Assembly: GCA_900316685.1 (NCBI GenBank)
Contig: ONDS01000006.1
Span: 1 to 64,000, forward strand
Direction: 5' to 3'
Origin: an uncultured Prevotellaceae bacterium
GTDB lineage: Bacteria > Bacteroidota > Bacteroidia > Bacteroidales > Bacteroidaceae
DNA: 64,000 nucleotides
Part shown: piece after piece, positions 8,770-15,838 of the stretch
How positions within the stretch are numbered: the stretch's first letter is position 1
How the letters are laid out: each line of letters starts with the position of its first letter
Notes under the pieces: generated by a model
The model's input: only the letters and a program-made list of their open reading frames with translations
Database searches by the model: none
What the model was told of the DNA's origin: nothing
Made by a program: the position numbers and the translations under genes

Positions 8770-9501
8770 ATGAAGCAGGCTATGATCTTCGCCGCAGGTC
8801 TGGGCACCCGACTCAAACCCATCACCGACACCATGCCCAAAGCGCTGGTGCCGGTAGCGGGAAAACCGTTGCTATGCCATGTGCTGCGTAAAATGCAGGA
8901 TGCCGGCATGGAGAGGGTAGTGGTCAATGTGCACCACTTCGCCAATCAGATTGTAGACTTCTTGCGCGACAACCCTCCACAGGGCTTGGACATCCGCATC
9001 AGCGACGAGTCGCAACAGCTGCTCGAAACGGGGGGTGGCATTAAAAAGGCACGACCGCTCTTCGACAACGCGTCGCCGGTGCTCATCCATAATGTCGATA
9101 TCCTCAGCAATGCGCGGCTGGAGTCGCTCTACCTGACAGAGGGCGACGCGGCTCTCTTGGTGAGCGACAGACCATCGTCGCGACGATTGCTCTTCGACGA
9201 CGACATGCGGCTGGTGGGATGGCGCAATATGAATACGGGCGAGATACGATCGCCGCACTCGTGGGTGAAGGAGGCCGACCAAGCCGGCAGACTCACGCGT
9301 CTGGCGTTCTCGGGCATCCATTTGTTCTCACACTCGCTCTTCCCTCTGATGGACGAGTGGCCTGAGCGTTTCCCCATCATCGACTTCTATCTCCAGGCTT
9401 GTGCCACAAAACTCATAAGGGGAGTGCCGCAGCCCGACCTCCGTCTCATCGACGTCGGAAAACTCGACTCTCTCGACCAGGCCGCTGCCTTCATAACATG
9501 A
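8770..9501 (+). CDS. Sugar-1-phosphate nucleotidyltransferase (MurU/mannose-1-P guanylyltransferase-like)
   Basis: The 243-residue protein starts with MKQAMIFAAGLGTRLKPIT. This contains the nucleotide-binding GLGTRL signature, and MPKALVPVAGKPLL is the typical substrate loop. Its short length, without a hexapeptide-repeat tail, fits MurU-type MurNAc-1-phosphate uridylyltransferases of cell-wall recycling, or HddC/mannose-1-phosphate guanylyltransferases. No AmgK-type kinase gene is adjacent, so the substrate stays open. Its stop codon falls inside the first unit of the 37-bp tandem array, so the array directly abuts the gene's 3' end. Confidence 0.85.
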   Translation: MKQAMIFAAGLGTRLKPITDTMPKALVPVAGKPLLCHVLRKMQDAGMERVVVNVHHFANQIVDFLRDNPPQGLDIRISDESQQLLETGGGIKKARPLFDNASPVLIHNVDILSNARLESLYLTEGDAALLVSDRPSSRRLLFDDDMRLVGWRNMNTGEIRSPHSWVKEADQAGRLTRLAFSGIHLFSHSLFPLMDEWPERFPIIDFYLQACATKLIRGVPQPDLRLIDVGKLDSLDQAAAFIT

Positions 9502-9830
9502 ATCGATCTCCCAAAGCGGATTTCTCTGATATACATGAATCGAACTCCCAAAGCGGATTTCTCGGATATACATGAATCGAACTTCCAAAGCGGATTTCTC
9601 GGATATATATGAATCGAACTTCCAAAGCGGATTTCTCGGATATATATGAATCGAACTTCCAAAGCGGATTTCTCGGATATACATGAATCGAACTTCCAAA
9701 GCGGATTTCTCTGATATACATGAATCGAACTTCCAAAGCGGATTTCTCGGATATATATGAATCGATCTCCCAAAGCGGATTTCTCTGATATACATGAATC
9801 GAACTTCCAAAGCGGATTTCTCGGATATAT
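9498..9830. repeat. 37-bp tandem repeat, nine copies
   Basis: ATGAATCGAAC begins units at 9498, 9535, 9572, 9609, 9646, 9683, 9720, 9757 and 9794, each exactly 37 bases long. Differences are limited to a few sites (TTCC/TCCC, CTCGG/CTCTG, ATACA/ATATA). There are no spacers, so this is not CRISPR. All three minus-strand frames are open through the array, a by-product of a 37-base unit without stop codons; no gene is implied. Confidence 0.95.
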
Positions 9831-9859
9831 ATGACAAAGTTTATACATCAGCCGACTAT

Positions 9860-10080
9860 CTTCCTCCCCTCCTTTTCCAAAGGAGGGGCAGGGGTGGTTT
9901 GTAAAATAATGACCTAACCTCTTTTCCATCCCCCTCCCTTTGGGAGGGCCGGGGTGGGTATCAGGGGTGGTTTGTAAAATAATGTCCTAACCTCTTTACC
10001 ATCCCCCTCCCTTTGGGAGGGTCGGGGTGGGTATCAGGGGTGGTTTGTGGTGGTTTGTAAAATAATGTCCTAACCTCAGC
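9860..10080. repeat. Cluster of CCTCC...GGAGG hairpin repeats upstream of guaA
   Basis: Three hairpin elements are present: CCCTCCTTTTCCAAAGGAGG at about 9867, and CCCCCTCCCTTTGGGAGGG at about 9930 and 10000. Each is followed by GGGGTGGGTATC or GGGGTGGTTTG and by TAAAATAATGTCCTAACCTC. The last copy ends just before the guaA ATG. The strong stems may affect transcription or RNA stability, but there is no T-tract and they are more likely dispersed repeats. Confidence 0.8.
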
Positions 10081-10085
10081 CCAAA

Positions 10086-11858
10086 ATGCAAAAAATCATC
10101 ATCCTCGACTTTGGTTCCCAGACCACACAACTCATAGGTCGCCGTGTACGTGAACTCGACACCTTCTGTGAGATACTGCCATATAACAAGTTCCCGAAAG
10201 ACGACCCTTCGGTCATCGGGGTCATACTCAGCGGCTCACCCTTCTCGGTGCATGATCCTGAGGCCTTCAAGGTCGACCTCTCACAGTTCGTGGGGCGCAT
10301 ACCGGTTCTCGGTATCTGCTATGGCGCTCAGTTCATCTCGCATAGCGGCGGCGGAAAGGTGGAGAAGGCCGACTCGCGTGAGTACGGCAGGGCGCACCTG
10401 CAGACCGTAGACACCTCGAACCCGCTCTTCCGTGGATTCGAGCCTAACTCGCAGGTGTGGATGAGCCATGGCGACACCATCACCGCCATCCCCGAAGGCT
10501 ACCAGTGCATAGCCTCCACTGCCGACGTGAAATACGCCGCTTATTGGAGCGCCGACACTCCCCTCAACCCCTCCTCCGAGCGGACACTAAACACTCAACA
10601 CTCAACACTCAACAAAGTTTGGGCCGTCCAGTTCCATCCCGAGGTGTTCCACACCGTGCAGGGCAGCCTGCTGCTGAAAAACTTCGTGGTCGACATCTGT
10701 GGCTCACACCAGGATTGGAGCGCGGCATCCTTTGTCGATACGACGGTGGCGGAACTGAAGGAACAGCTGGGCGACGACAGGGTCATCCTCGGTCTCTCGG
10801 GTGGTGTCGACTCGTCGGTGGCGGCGGTGCTGCTCAACAAGGCCATCGGCAAGAACCTCACCTGTATCTTCGTCGACCATGGCATGTTGCGCAAGAATGA
10901 GTTCACGCAGGTTATGGAGGACTATAAGGTGTTAGGACTGAACGTCATTGGTGTGGATGCCAGTGAGAAGTTTTTCGCCGACCTGGCGGGGGTTACCGAC
11001 CCGGAACAGAAACGTAAGATCATCGGACGCGACTTCATCGAGGTGTTCAATGCCGAAGCCAAGAAAATTACCGACGCCAAATGGTTGGCACAGGGCACCA
11101 TCTATCCCGACCGCATCGAGAGCCTCAACATCACGGGCAAGGTCATCAAGAGCCATCATAATGTGGGCGGACTGCCTAAGGAGATGCACCTACAACTCTG
11201 CGAACCGCTCAAGTGGCTGTTCAAGGACGAGGTACGTAGGGTAGGGCGACAGATGGGCATGCCGGAACATCTTATCACCCGTCATCCCTTCCCGGGACCG
11301 GGACTGGCGGTGCGCATCCTGGGCGACATCACCCCGGAGAAGGTGCGCATCCTTCAGGATGCCGACGATATCTATATCCGTAGCTTACGCGAATACAAGG
11401 TGAAACTTTCAGGCGAAGAGGCTCGCCGTGTCCTTGCCGCCGGTGTCCCCACCAAACTCCTCAACTCTTCCGAGCAGACACTCAGCACTAAACCCTCAAC
11501 CCTCAACCCTGACCCCTCATCATTGGATAATTCATCATCGCGCAGCGACAATTCAACATTCAACACTCAACATTCAACATTCATAGAGGTCTCTCTCTAC
11601 GACCAGATTTGGCAGGCGGGAGCCATCCTCTTGAGTACCGTGCGCAGTGTGGGTGTCATGGGCGATGAGCGTACCTACGAGCATCCCGTAGCGCTCCGGG
11701 CGGTCACTTCCACCGACGCCATGACGGCCGACTGGGCGCATCTGCCTTACGACTTCATGGCCAAGGTGTCCAACGAGATCATCAACAAGGTACGTGGTGT
11801 CAACCGCGTCTGCTACGACATCTCTTCCAAACCGCCATCAACCATAGAGTGGGAGTGA
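10086..11858 (+). CDS. guaA: GMP synthase (glutamine-hydrolysing) with two repeat-encoded inserts
   Basis: The enzyme converts XMP to GMP with glutamine and ATP. The class I amidotransferase domain has Cys78 in GICYGAQF and the His-Glu pair in QFHPEVF. The ATP pyrophosphatase domain has the P-loop [10 protein letters not shown] near residue 238. The C-terminal dimerisation domain ends in the family tail IEWE. At 590 residues it is longer than the usual 510-525 because of two low-complexity inserts. Residues about 159-177 are encoded at roughly 10560-10617, and residues about 459-499 at roughly 11461-11583. Both are made of the intergenic CAACACTCAACA type repeat. Frame is kept and every catalytic motif is intact, so the protein is probably functional. 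Confidence 0.95.
   Translation: MQKIIILDFGSQTTQLIGRRVRELDTFCEILPYNKFPKDDPSVIGVILSGSPFSVHDPEAFKVDLSQFVGRIPVLGICYGAQFISHSGGGKVEKADSREYGRAHLQTVDTSNPLFRGFEPNSQVWMSHGDTITAIPEGYQCIASTADVKYAAYWSADTPLNPSSERTLNTQHSTLNKVWAVQFHPEVFHTVQGSLLLKNFVVDICGSHQDWSAASFVDTTVAELKEQLGDDRVILGLSGGVDSSVAAVLLNKAIGKNLTCIFVDHGMLRKNEFTQVMEDYKVLGLNVIGVDASEKFFADLAGVTDPEQKRKIIGRDFIEVFNAEAKKITDAKWLAQGTIYPDRIESLNITGKVIKSHHNVGGLPKEMHLQLCEPLKWLFKDEVRRVGRQMGMPEHLITRHPFPGPGLAVRILGDITPEKVRILQDADDIYIRSLREYKVKLSGEEARRVLAAGVPTKLLNSSEQTLSTKPSTLNPDPSSLDNSSSRSDNSTFNTQHSTFIEVSLYDQIWQAGAILLSTVRSVGVMGDERTYEHPVALRAVTSTDAMTADWAHLPYDFMAKVSNEIINKVRGVNRVCYDISSKPPSTIEWE
10560..10617. repeat. Repeat insert 1 inside guaA
   Basis: Bases of the form ACACTCAACACTCAACACTC encode the stretch [11 protein letters not shown] in the amidotransferase domain, just before the conserved QFHPEVF. 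The same units fill the intergenic gap at 12420-12500. Confidence 0.8.
11461..11583. repeat. Repeat insert 2 inside guaA, with palindrome
   Basis: About 41 codons consist of CCCTCAACCCT units, the palindrome TCGCGCAGCGA (11538-11548) and ACATTCAACACTCAACATTC units. The same palindrome-plus-repeat arrangement is intergenic at 12563. It lies between the PP-ATPase domain (ending near GVPTKLL) and the dimerisation domain ([12 protein letters not shown]). Confidence 0.85.
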
Positions 11859-11859
11859 T

Positions 11860-12408
11860 ATGCTTTTTTCTCCCTTTGTCATCGAATTGCTGAGAGAACG
11901 GTCTGGGTGTCCGCTTCGTGTGTCGGCTGATTGTGAACAGCTGGCACTGGACATCGCGTCTGCCACCAACGAGCATATCGGCGTGAATACCCTCAAACGT
12001 TTGCTGGGATTCATTGCCGATGAACGCTCACCGCGTACCTCCACACTCGATGTCATAGCACGCTACCTGGGTTATGAACATTGGGATGCGCTGCGCATTT
12101 ATGATGAACAAACCGAAAACTCTGCATTTGACGACCGCGACGAGTACCTGACATGCTTTTTCAAGCCTGGACAGATGGTGTATGTGTCTTATCTGCCCAA
12201 CCGTACTGTTGAGATGGAATACTTGGGGAATAGCCGTTTCCGTGTCCTTTCGCGCGAGAACAGCAAACTGATGGTAGGCGATGAACTCACCGTCACCCAT
12301 CTCGTGCGCCATTATCCTTTGATGGCTACCGATGTGATCAGAAATGGCACCAACCTGGGTTCCTTCACGGCGGGCAAGGCACAAGGCATAGACTTCGAAC
12401 TATTCTAA
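11860..12408 (+). CDS. Conserved hypothetical protein with HTH-like N-terminal region
   Basis: I do not recognise a named family. The 182-residue protein starts one base after the guaA stop codon and is probably co-transcribed with it. Residues about 40-75 (VNTLKRLLGF...STLDVIARYLGY) resemble a helix-turn-helix arrangement seen in many uncharacterised Bacteroidota proteins. The C-terminal half is beta-rich with no membrane segment. A DNA- or RNA-binding regulatory role is possible but not shown. Confidence 0.65.
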   Translation: MLFSPFVIELLRERSGCPLRVSADCEQLALDIASATNEHIGVNTLKRLLGFIADERSPRTSTLDVIARYLGYEHWDALRIYDEQTENSAFDDRDEYLTCFFKPGQMVYVSYLPNRTVEMEYLGNSRFRVLSRENSKLMVGDELTVTHLVRHYPLMATDVIRNGTNLGSFTAGKAQGIDFELF

Positions 12409-12624
12409 TTTCTTTCGGAAACAATTCAACACTCAACACTCAACATTCAACACTCAACACTCAACATTCAACACTCAACACTCAACATTCACCATTCTCA
12501 TTTCCCTGTCAAAATTATTCTAATTATTCTAATTTCTTTCGGAAACAATTCATAATTCAACATCGCGCAGCGACAATTCAAAACTCAACATTCAAAATTC
12601 AACATTCAAAATTCAACATTCTAA
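12409..12624. repeat. AT-rich gap with CAACACTCAACATT repeats and a palindrome
   Basis: The gap holds two blocks of AATTTCTTTCGGAAACAATTC and many CAACACTCAACATT units. It also carries the palindrome TCGCGCAGCGA at 12563-12573, followed by CAAAACTCAACATT units. No clear promoter for the kinase gene is visible. Confidence 0.75.
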
Positions 12625-13974
12625 ATGAATAGCAGCGACTCCTCTTTCCATACCCTCCAACATGACTTTCCTTTGGAACAGAGGCTGGAGGTCGGTGGTT
12701 CCACCAGCGATTGCTTTCTGGTGCGCCTCTACGGAAAACTCCATTTCCTGAAGCGACTAAAAGAACCGCTGCGCTCCGACCCTCGTTATGTCGCAGCCCT
12801 GCGGAAGGAGTTTGAGACGGGTTATCACCTCGAACATCCTCACCTCGTGCGGTATGTCTCCATGACCGACGATGCCATCCTCATGGATTATGTCGATGGG
12901 GATACGCTCGGTGATTTCGCCCAACATCATCCCGACTTCTTCGCCAAAAGGAAAAACACCGACCGCCTGCTCCTCCAACTGCTCGATGTGGTGGGCTATC
13001 TCCATGCCAACCAGGTGGTACACCTCGACCTTAAACCGTCTAACATTCTCATCACGCGCATTGATCATAGTGTCAAACTCATTGACCTGGGTTTCTCCTA
13101 CACCGACGACTATCCTGATACCACGGGCAATACCGAAAAATACGCCGCCCCCGAACAGCTTCATTCTGACGAGAAACCCTCGCCGCGCACCGATATTTTT
13201 GCTATCGGCAGGATTCTCCAAACCCTCCCTTGTGCCGACTCTTATAAGGACATCATTAAGTGCTGTACATCAGAAGATCCGGACAAACGTTTTCAGTCGG
13301 TAGATGAGATAAGTCGACGGCTGCATCGGTCTGCTTCCCTTCGCCGTTTCCTCCTTCCGGCTCTCCTGCTCCTGCTATTGGCGCTCATCCTCCTCGTCGT
13401 TTTCCGTCCTTTCTCGTCGCAGACCATTCAGTCCTCATCTCTCGACTCTCCCGCTATGCCCAACGATTCTGTCGCTTCGTCACCAGTGACTCCCTCACAG
13501 CCCATCCCTGATGTGACATCCTCAACTATCGCTCCATCCAGTCCATCTTCCTCCATTCCATCTTCCTCCATTCCATCTCCCTCCAATCCACCCTCGTCTT
13601 CTATATCTTCCCCTTCTTACCCCTCTGCTCCAACATCGGAAACGACAGCCCCTTCAACAAAAAAAGCAAAGGCATTGTCAACCGCCGAACTCAAACAGCG
13701 AATCCAGGCGGTGGTGGAGCCCGTCTTCCGGCAAACGATGGGTCACCTCCGCGATTCCGCATGGAACAGTCACACCGAACAACTTTATTACAAATTCTTC
13801 TTACCCTACAATAATCAAGCCGGTGTCAAGGTCCGCGCCCTATGGCGCCAACTCTCCAAGGCATACGACATAGATGAATACGATTTCTACCACCTCTACA
13901 GCGACGTCGACATCTCCCTCCAAAACGATCTCTACAACCAGATGAAACAAAACTCCTCCCGCCAAGGAGAGTGA
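12625..13974 (+). CDS. Membrane-anchored Ser/Thr protein kinase
   Basis: The 449-residue protein has a eukaryotic-type kinase domain (about 10-235). The glycine loop is weak (EVGGSTSD), and the ATP-binding Lys is probably in LHFLKRL. The catalytic loop is HLDLKPSN with Asp135. The metal-binding motif is DLG (Asp154) instead of DFG, and GNTEKYAAPEQ is the activation-segment end. A TM helix rich in Leu (about 245-263) follows. After it come about 100 residues of Ser/Pro/Thr-rich linker and a helical C-terminal domain outside the membrane. It is the first gene of the co-directional block leading to the tubulin-like protein, and may phosphorylate or sense for that system. The linker is low complexity (SSIPSSSIPSPSN). 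Confidence 0.85.
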   Translation: MNSSDSSFHTLQHDFPLEQRLEVGGSTSDCFLVRLYGKLHFLKRLKEPLRSDPRYVAALRKEFETGYHLEHPHLVRYVSMTDDAILMDYVDGDTLGDFAQHHPDFFAKRKNTDRLLLQLLDVVGYLHANQVVHLDLKPSNILITRIDHSVKLIDLGFSYTDDYPDTTGNTEKYAAPEQLHSDEKPSPRTDIFAIGRILQTLPCADSYKDIIKCCTSEDPDKRFQSVDEISRRLHRSASLRRFLLPALLLLLLALILLVVFRPFSSQTIQSSSLDSPAMPNDSVASSPVTPSQPIPDVTSSTIAPSSPSSSIPSSSIPSPSNPPSSSISSPSYPSAPTSETTAPSTKKAKALSTAELKQRIQAVVEPVFRQTMGHLRDSAWNSHTEQLYYKFFLPYNNQAGVKVRALWRQLSKAYDIDEYDFYHLYSDVDISLQNDLYNQMKQNSSRQGE

Positions 13975-14059
13975 TTTAGATGAAGAGCAAAAGAATGCAA
14001 CTTTGTTGCGTAGGCAATACTGCGACCGGCAGTAAAAGGGAGCAGTACCAACAACACAC

Positions 14060-14091
14060 AGCCCAATCTTGTTGGGCTATTGTATTTTTTT
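14060..14091. terminator. Terminator between kinase and HTH genes
   Basis: AGCCCAA (14060-14066) pairs with TTGGGCT (14072-14078), followed by ATTGTATTTTTTT. It terminates the kinase transcript on the plus strand. The 3' end of the minus-strand HTH gene overlaps it. Confidence 0.8.
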
Positions 14092-14457
14092 ACACCCTAA
14101 CATGGCGGCGGGGGCGATGCCTAATTTGGCGCAAAGCTGACGGGCGATTTTTAGCGTCGGTTCTGCTCGCCCGAAGATATAATCGCTGATACGCGATGGG
14201 CTGACACCGATTTCCATAGCCAGTTGCTTCTGGGTCATCTTTTTCTCTTCGAGCGACAACTGTATTAACTGCTCTACGGTGGGCTTGGCGATTTCCATAT
14301 CAGATGGAATAGGTCTTTGTAGGGGCATGCTTGTCTTGCCCGTGCTGCCCTTAGGCCGCAATAACTTCTTAGCCTTTGGAACTTGAATTATTCTTATTAT
14401 TCTATTTTCTTTCCCCCATAATCTCAGATTGGACGAAATGGATATACCTCTTTTCAT
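14077..14457 (-). CDS. HTH (XRE/HigA-like) transcriptional regulator
   Basis: The 126-residue frame has a clear HTH in its second half: MTQKQLAMEIGVSPSRISDY, then GRAEPTLKIARQLCAKLGI. The N-terminal 45 residues are basic and look unlike a conserved domain, so translation may begin internally (for example at MEIAKPTVEQL). No toxin gene is next to it, so it is either an orphan HigA-type antitoxin or the regulator of this block. It is transcribed away from the RNA genes at 14.5-15.2 kb. Confidence 0.65.
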   Translation of the reverse strand: MKRGISISSNLRLWGKENRIIRIIQVPKAKKLLRPKGSTGKTSMPLQRPIPSDMEIAKPTVEQLIQLSLEEKKMTQKQLAMEIGVSPSRISDYIFGRAEPTLKIARQLCAKLGIAPAAMLGCKKIQ

Positions 14458-14506
14458 CTTTTTTCCATATTTTTGCAGACAGAATAAGAAAAAAGTCGCC
14501 CGCAGT

Positions 14507-14538
14507 ATTGCGTTTCCGCGAAAAACTTCTTATATTTG
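14507..14538 (+). promoter_or_regulatory. Promoter of RNA copy A
   Basis: ATTG (14507-14510), a 20-base spacer and TATATTTG (14531-14538) fit the Bacteroidota consensus. The predicted start is near 14543, immediately before a small hairpin GTCGT/ACGAC. Confidence 0.7.
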
Positions 14539-14542
14539 CAAA

Positions 14543-14767
14543 GTCGTAATGTACGACAAGACATAATTAGGAAGCGTTTTTGCTATTCCGCAATGGTGAA
14601 TCTCGACAACTCACTGAGCAACAGGAATACGGAGGCGCTCTCCTTAGGTGGAATATATGTACCCTTACATATACCCCTAAGGTGTGGGCGATTTTCCTTA
14701 TTCGTTGCACAGGCAGTCGAGAGCCTACCATTGGAATAAGTGAAAGTAGGCTCACACCTTTTTTTCT
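14543..14767 (+). ncRNA. Structured non-coding RNA, copy A
   Basis: There is no plausible coding frame here. The RNA would fold as a 5' hairpin (GTCGT/ACGAC), an outer stem TATTCC (14584-14589) with GGAATA (14624-14629), and an inner stem GTGA/TCAC whose loop contains CTCGAC (14602-14607). A long hairpin CCTTAGG...CCTAAGG contains TATATGTA/TACATATA. The last element is a terminator-like stem GAGCCTAC/GTAGGCTC followed by CACACCTTTTTTTC. The loop CTCGAC can pair with GTCGAG at 14716-14721, a long-range or pseudoknot contact. Copy B has the same layout with compensating changes. I cannot assign a family; Bacteroidales-1 or a divergent 6S-like RNA should be tested. Confidence 0.7.
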
Positions 14768-14779
14768 TAAATATTAAAT

Positions 14780-14824
14780 GGACAGAATGGATAAACACAT
14801 TTTTATAAAGATGTATTACCTTTG
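14780..14824 (+). promoter_or_regulatory. Repeated promoter block with TACCTTTG
   Basis: ATGGATAAACACAT...TTATAAAGATGTATTACCTTTG, ending in the -7 box TACCTTTG (14817-14824), is almost identical to 25787-25830. A tiny frame of 18 codons at 14829-14884 follows, but nothing supports it as a gene. Confidence 0.6.
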
Positions 14825-14906
14825 CAACATGGAATTCAATATTATAGAGAATAAAATTTTCAACAAAAAAACAGCTCATAAATGACGTTTTATAAAAACA
14901 TTTTCT

Positions 14907-14914
14907 TATCTTTG
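14907..14914 (+). promoter_or_regulatory. -7 box TATCTTTG for RNA copy B
   Basis: TATCTTTG matches TAnnTTTG, and the conserved RNA region begins soon after. The -33 region is AT-rich without a clear TTTG. Confidence 0.55.
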
Positions 14915-14918
14915 CATC

Positions 14919-15153
14919 GTTGCTTTTAGAAAGTGACGTGTATGATCAAGGAAAGCGTTTAGTTATTCCAGCTGGTAAACTTCGACAACTTACCTCTGAA
15001 AGATGGATGACAAAGACGTTCTTCCTATGTATTGAATGTATGGGCTTATTAAAGTCCACACAGCATACATAGGTGTGAGCTGTTTCTTTTAATCTTCTTT
15101 CGGGCAGTCGAAGGCCTTCCAGCGGATTATCTGAAAGGCTCACGCTCTTTCTT
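14919..15153 (+). ncRNA. Structured non-coding RNA, copy B
   Basis: This is homologous to copy A, sharing GGAAAGCGTTT, GTTATTCCAG, TCGACAAC, GGTGTGAGC and GGCAGTCGAAGGCC at equivalent places. The pairings are kept with different bases: GGTAA/TTACC (14974-14978 with 14990-14994), CCTATGTA/TACATAGG, GCCTTCCAG/CTGAAAGGC (15114-15122 with 15131-15139), and the long-range CTTCGAC (14980-14986) with GTCGAAG (15107-15113). These covarying changes argue for selection on RNA structure. It lies directly upstream of the membrane-protein gene at 15215 and could instead be its 5' leader; the 3' stem has only a weak T-tract (CTCTTTCTT). Confidence 0.7.
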
Positions 15154-15214
15154 GTGACACCTAAACTAACAATCTGCCATTTTGAGTCGATGGCCAAGGA
15201 AATGGATAAATACC

Positions 15215-15811
15215 ATGTGGGCACTACTCAACCTCTTGAAGTATTCTATCAGTAGCCTTTTTTGGGGGATACTCATTGCTGTTTTATGTATGGCTTTATT
15301 CGTGTTCCTCATTAAAGGGTGGTATAAAGATGCGCAGTTCTCTTTGGCCAGTTATATCGTGGGAGCCTTGCTTTTCATCTTGCTTTCATTTCAGTGTATC
15401 CTCATCACTGGCTCATTGAAAATTATCAGCGATACCGATTATTATGAATTGCAGTTTCAACGAGTCGTGGAGCGTGATTATCCTCCATTGGCAGATATGA
15501 GTCTACGACAAGCCGATGATGTCATTAAGGAGGTTATTTCCGAATACCCCATCTTGCAATATTATATAAGTGGAGGTACATTCGGTGGCTTTCAGGCATA
15601 CAATTTACCTCATGCCATAGCCTCTGAACTTGCCTCGTTCATGCGGTGGTATATATTCCGTCGCATCCTATGGTGTCTGGCTTTCGTCGTGATTGGAGCC
15701 ATCATAGTCATTAAGACGATGAGTCGCAGTCGACCAAAGGTGCACCAACGCATATCAACAAGGGAAAAACGCACTGATAGACGTGTGGAAAGACGTAGGA
15801 CAAGAAGATAA
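15215..15811 (+). CDS. Membrane protein of unknown function, first gene of the tubulin-like operon
   Basis: The 198-residue protein has three hydrophobic helices: about residues 9-31, 42-66 and 145-166. A soluble region of about 75 residues lies between the second and third, and a very basic tail ends it. No family is recognised. I use the ATG at 15215 because the longer frame needs a TTG at 15182. It lies 27 bases before the tubulin-like gene, so the two are probably co-transcribed, and it may be its membrane receptor; this is inference from position only. Confidence 0.7.
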   Translation: MWALLNLLKYSISSLFWGILIAVLCMALFVFLIKGWYKDAQFSLASYIVGALLFILLSFQCILITGSLKIISDTDYYELQFQRVVERDYPPLADMSLRQADDVIKEVISEYPILQYYISGGTFGGFQAYNLPHAIASELASFMRWYIFRRILWCLAFVVIGAIIVIKTMSRSRPKVHQRISTREKRTDRRVERRRTRR

Positions 15812-15838
15812 GACAAACTAAAAAACAAGAATAAAACA

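Noticed and set aside
9498-9830. CRISPR array
   Set aside because: Units are contiguous without spacers, and no cas genes are present.
9328-9929. Long minus-strand frames across the 37-bp array (repeats of SALEVRFMYIREIRFG)
   Set aside because: All three frames are open only because the 37-base unit has no stop; there is no start context, and the frames run antisense into the end of the nucleotidyltransferase gene.
14829-14884. 18-codon frame between the two RNAs
   Set aside because: It is very short, with AT-rich codons and no conservation evident.
15182-15214. TTG start adding 11 residues to the membrane protein, and a short overlapping frame at 15190
   Set aside because: The ATG at 15215 gives a normal N-terminus before the first helix; the short frame of 21 codons matches nothing and ends soon.
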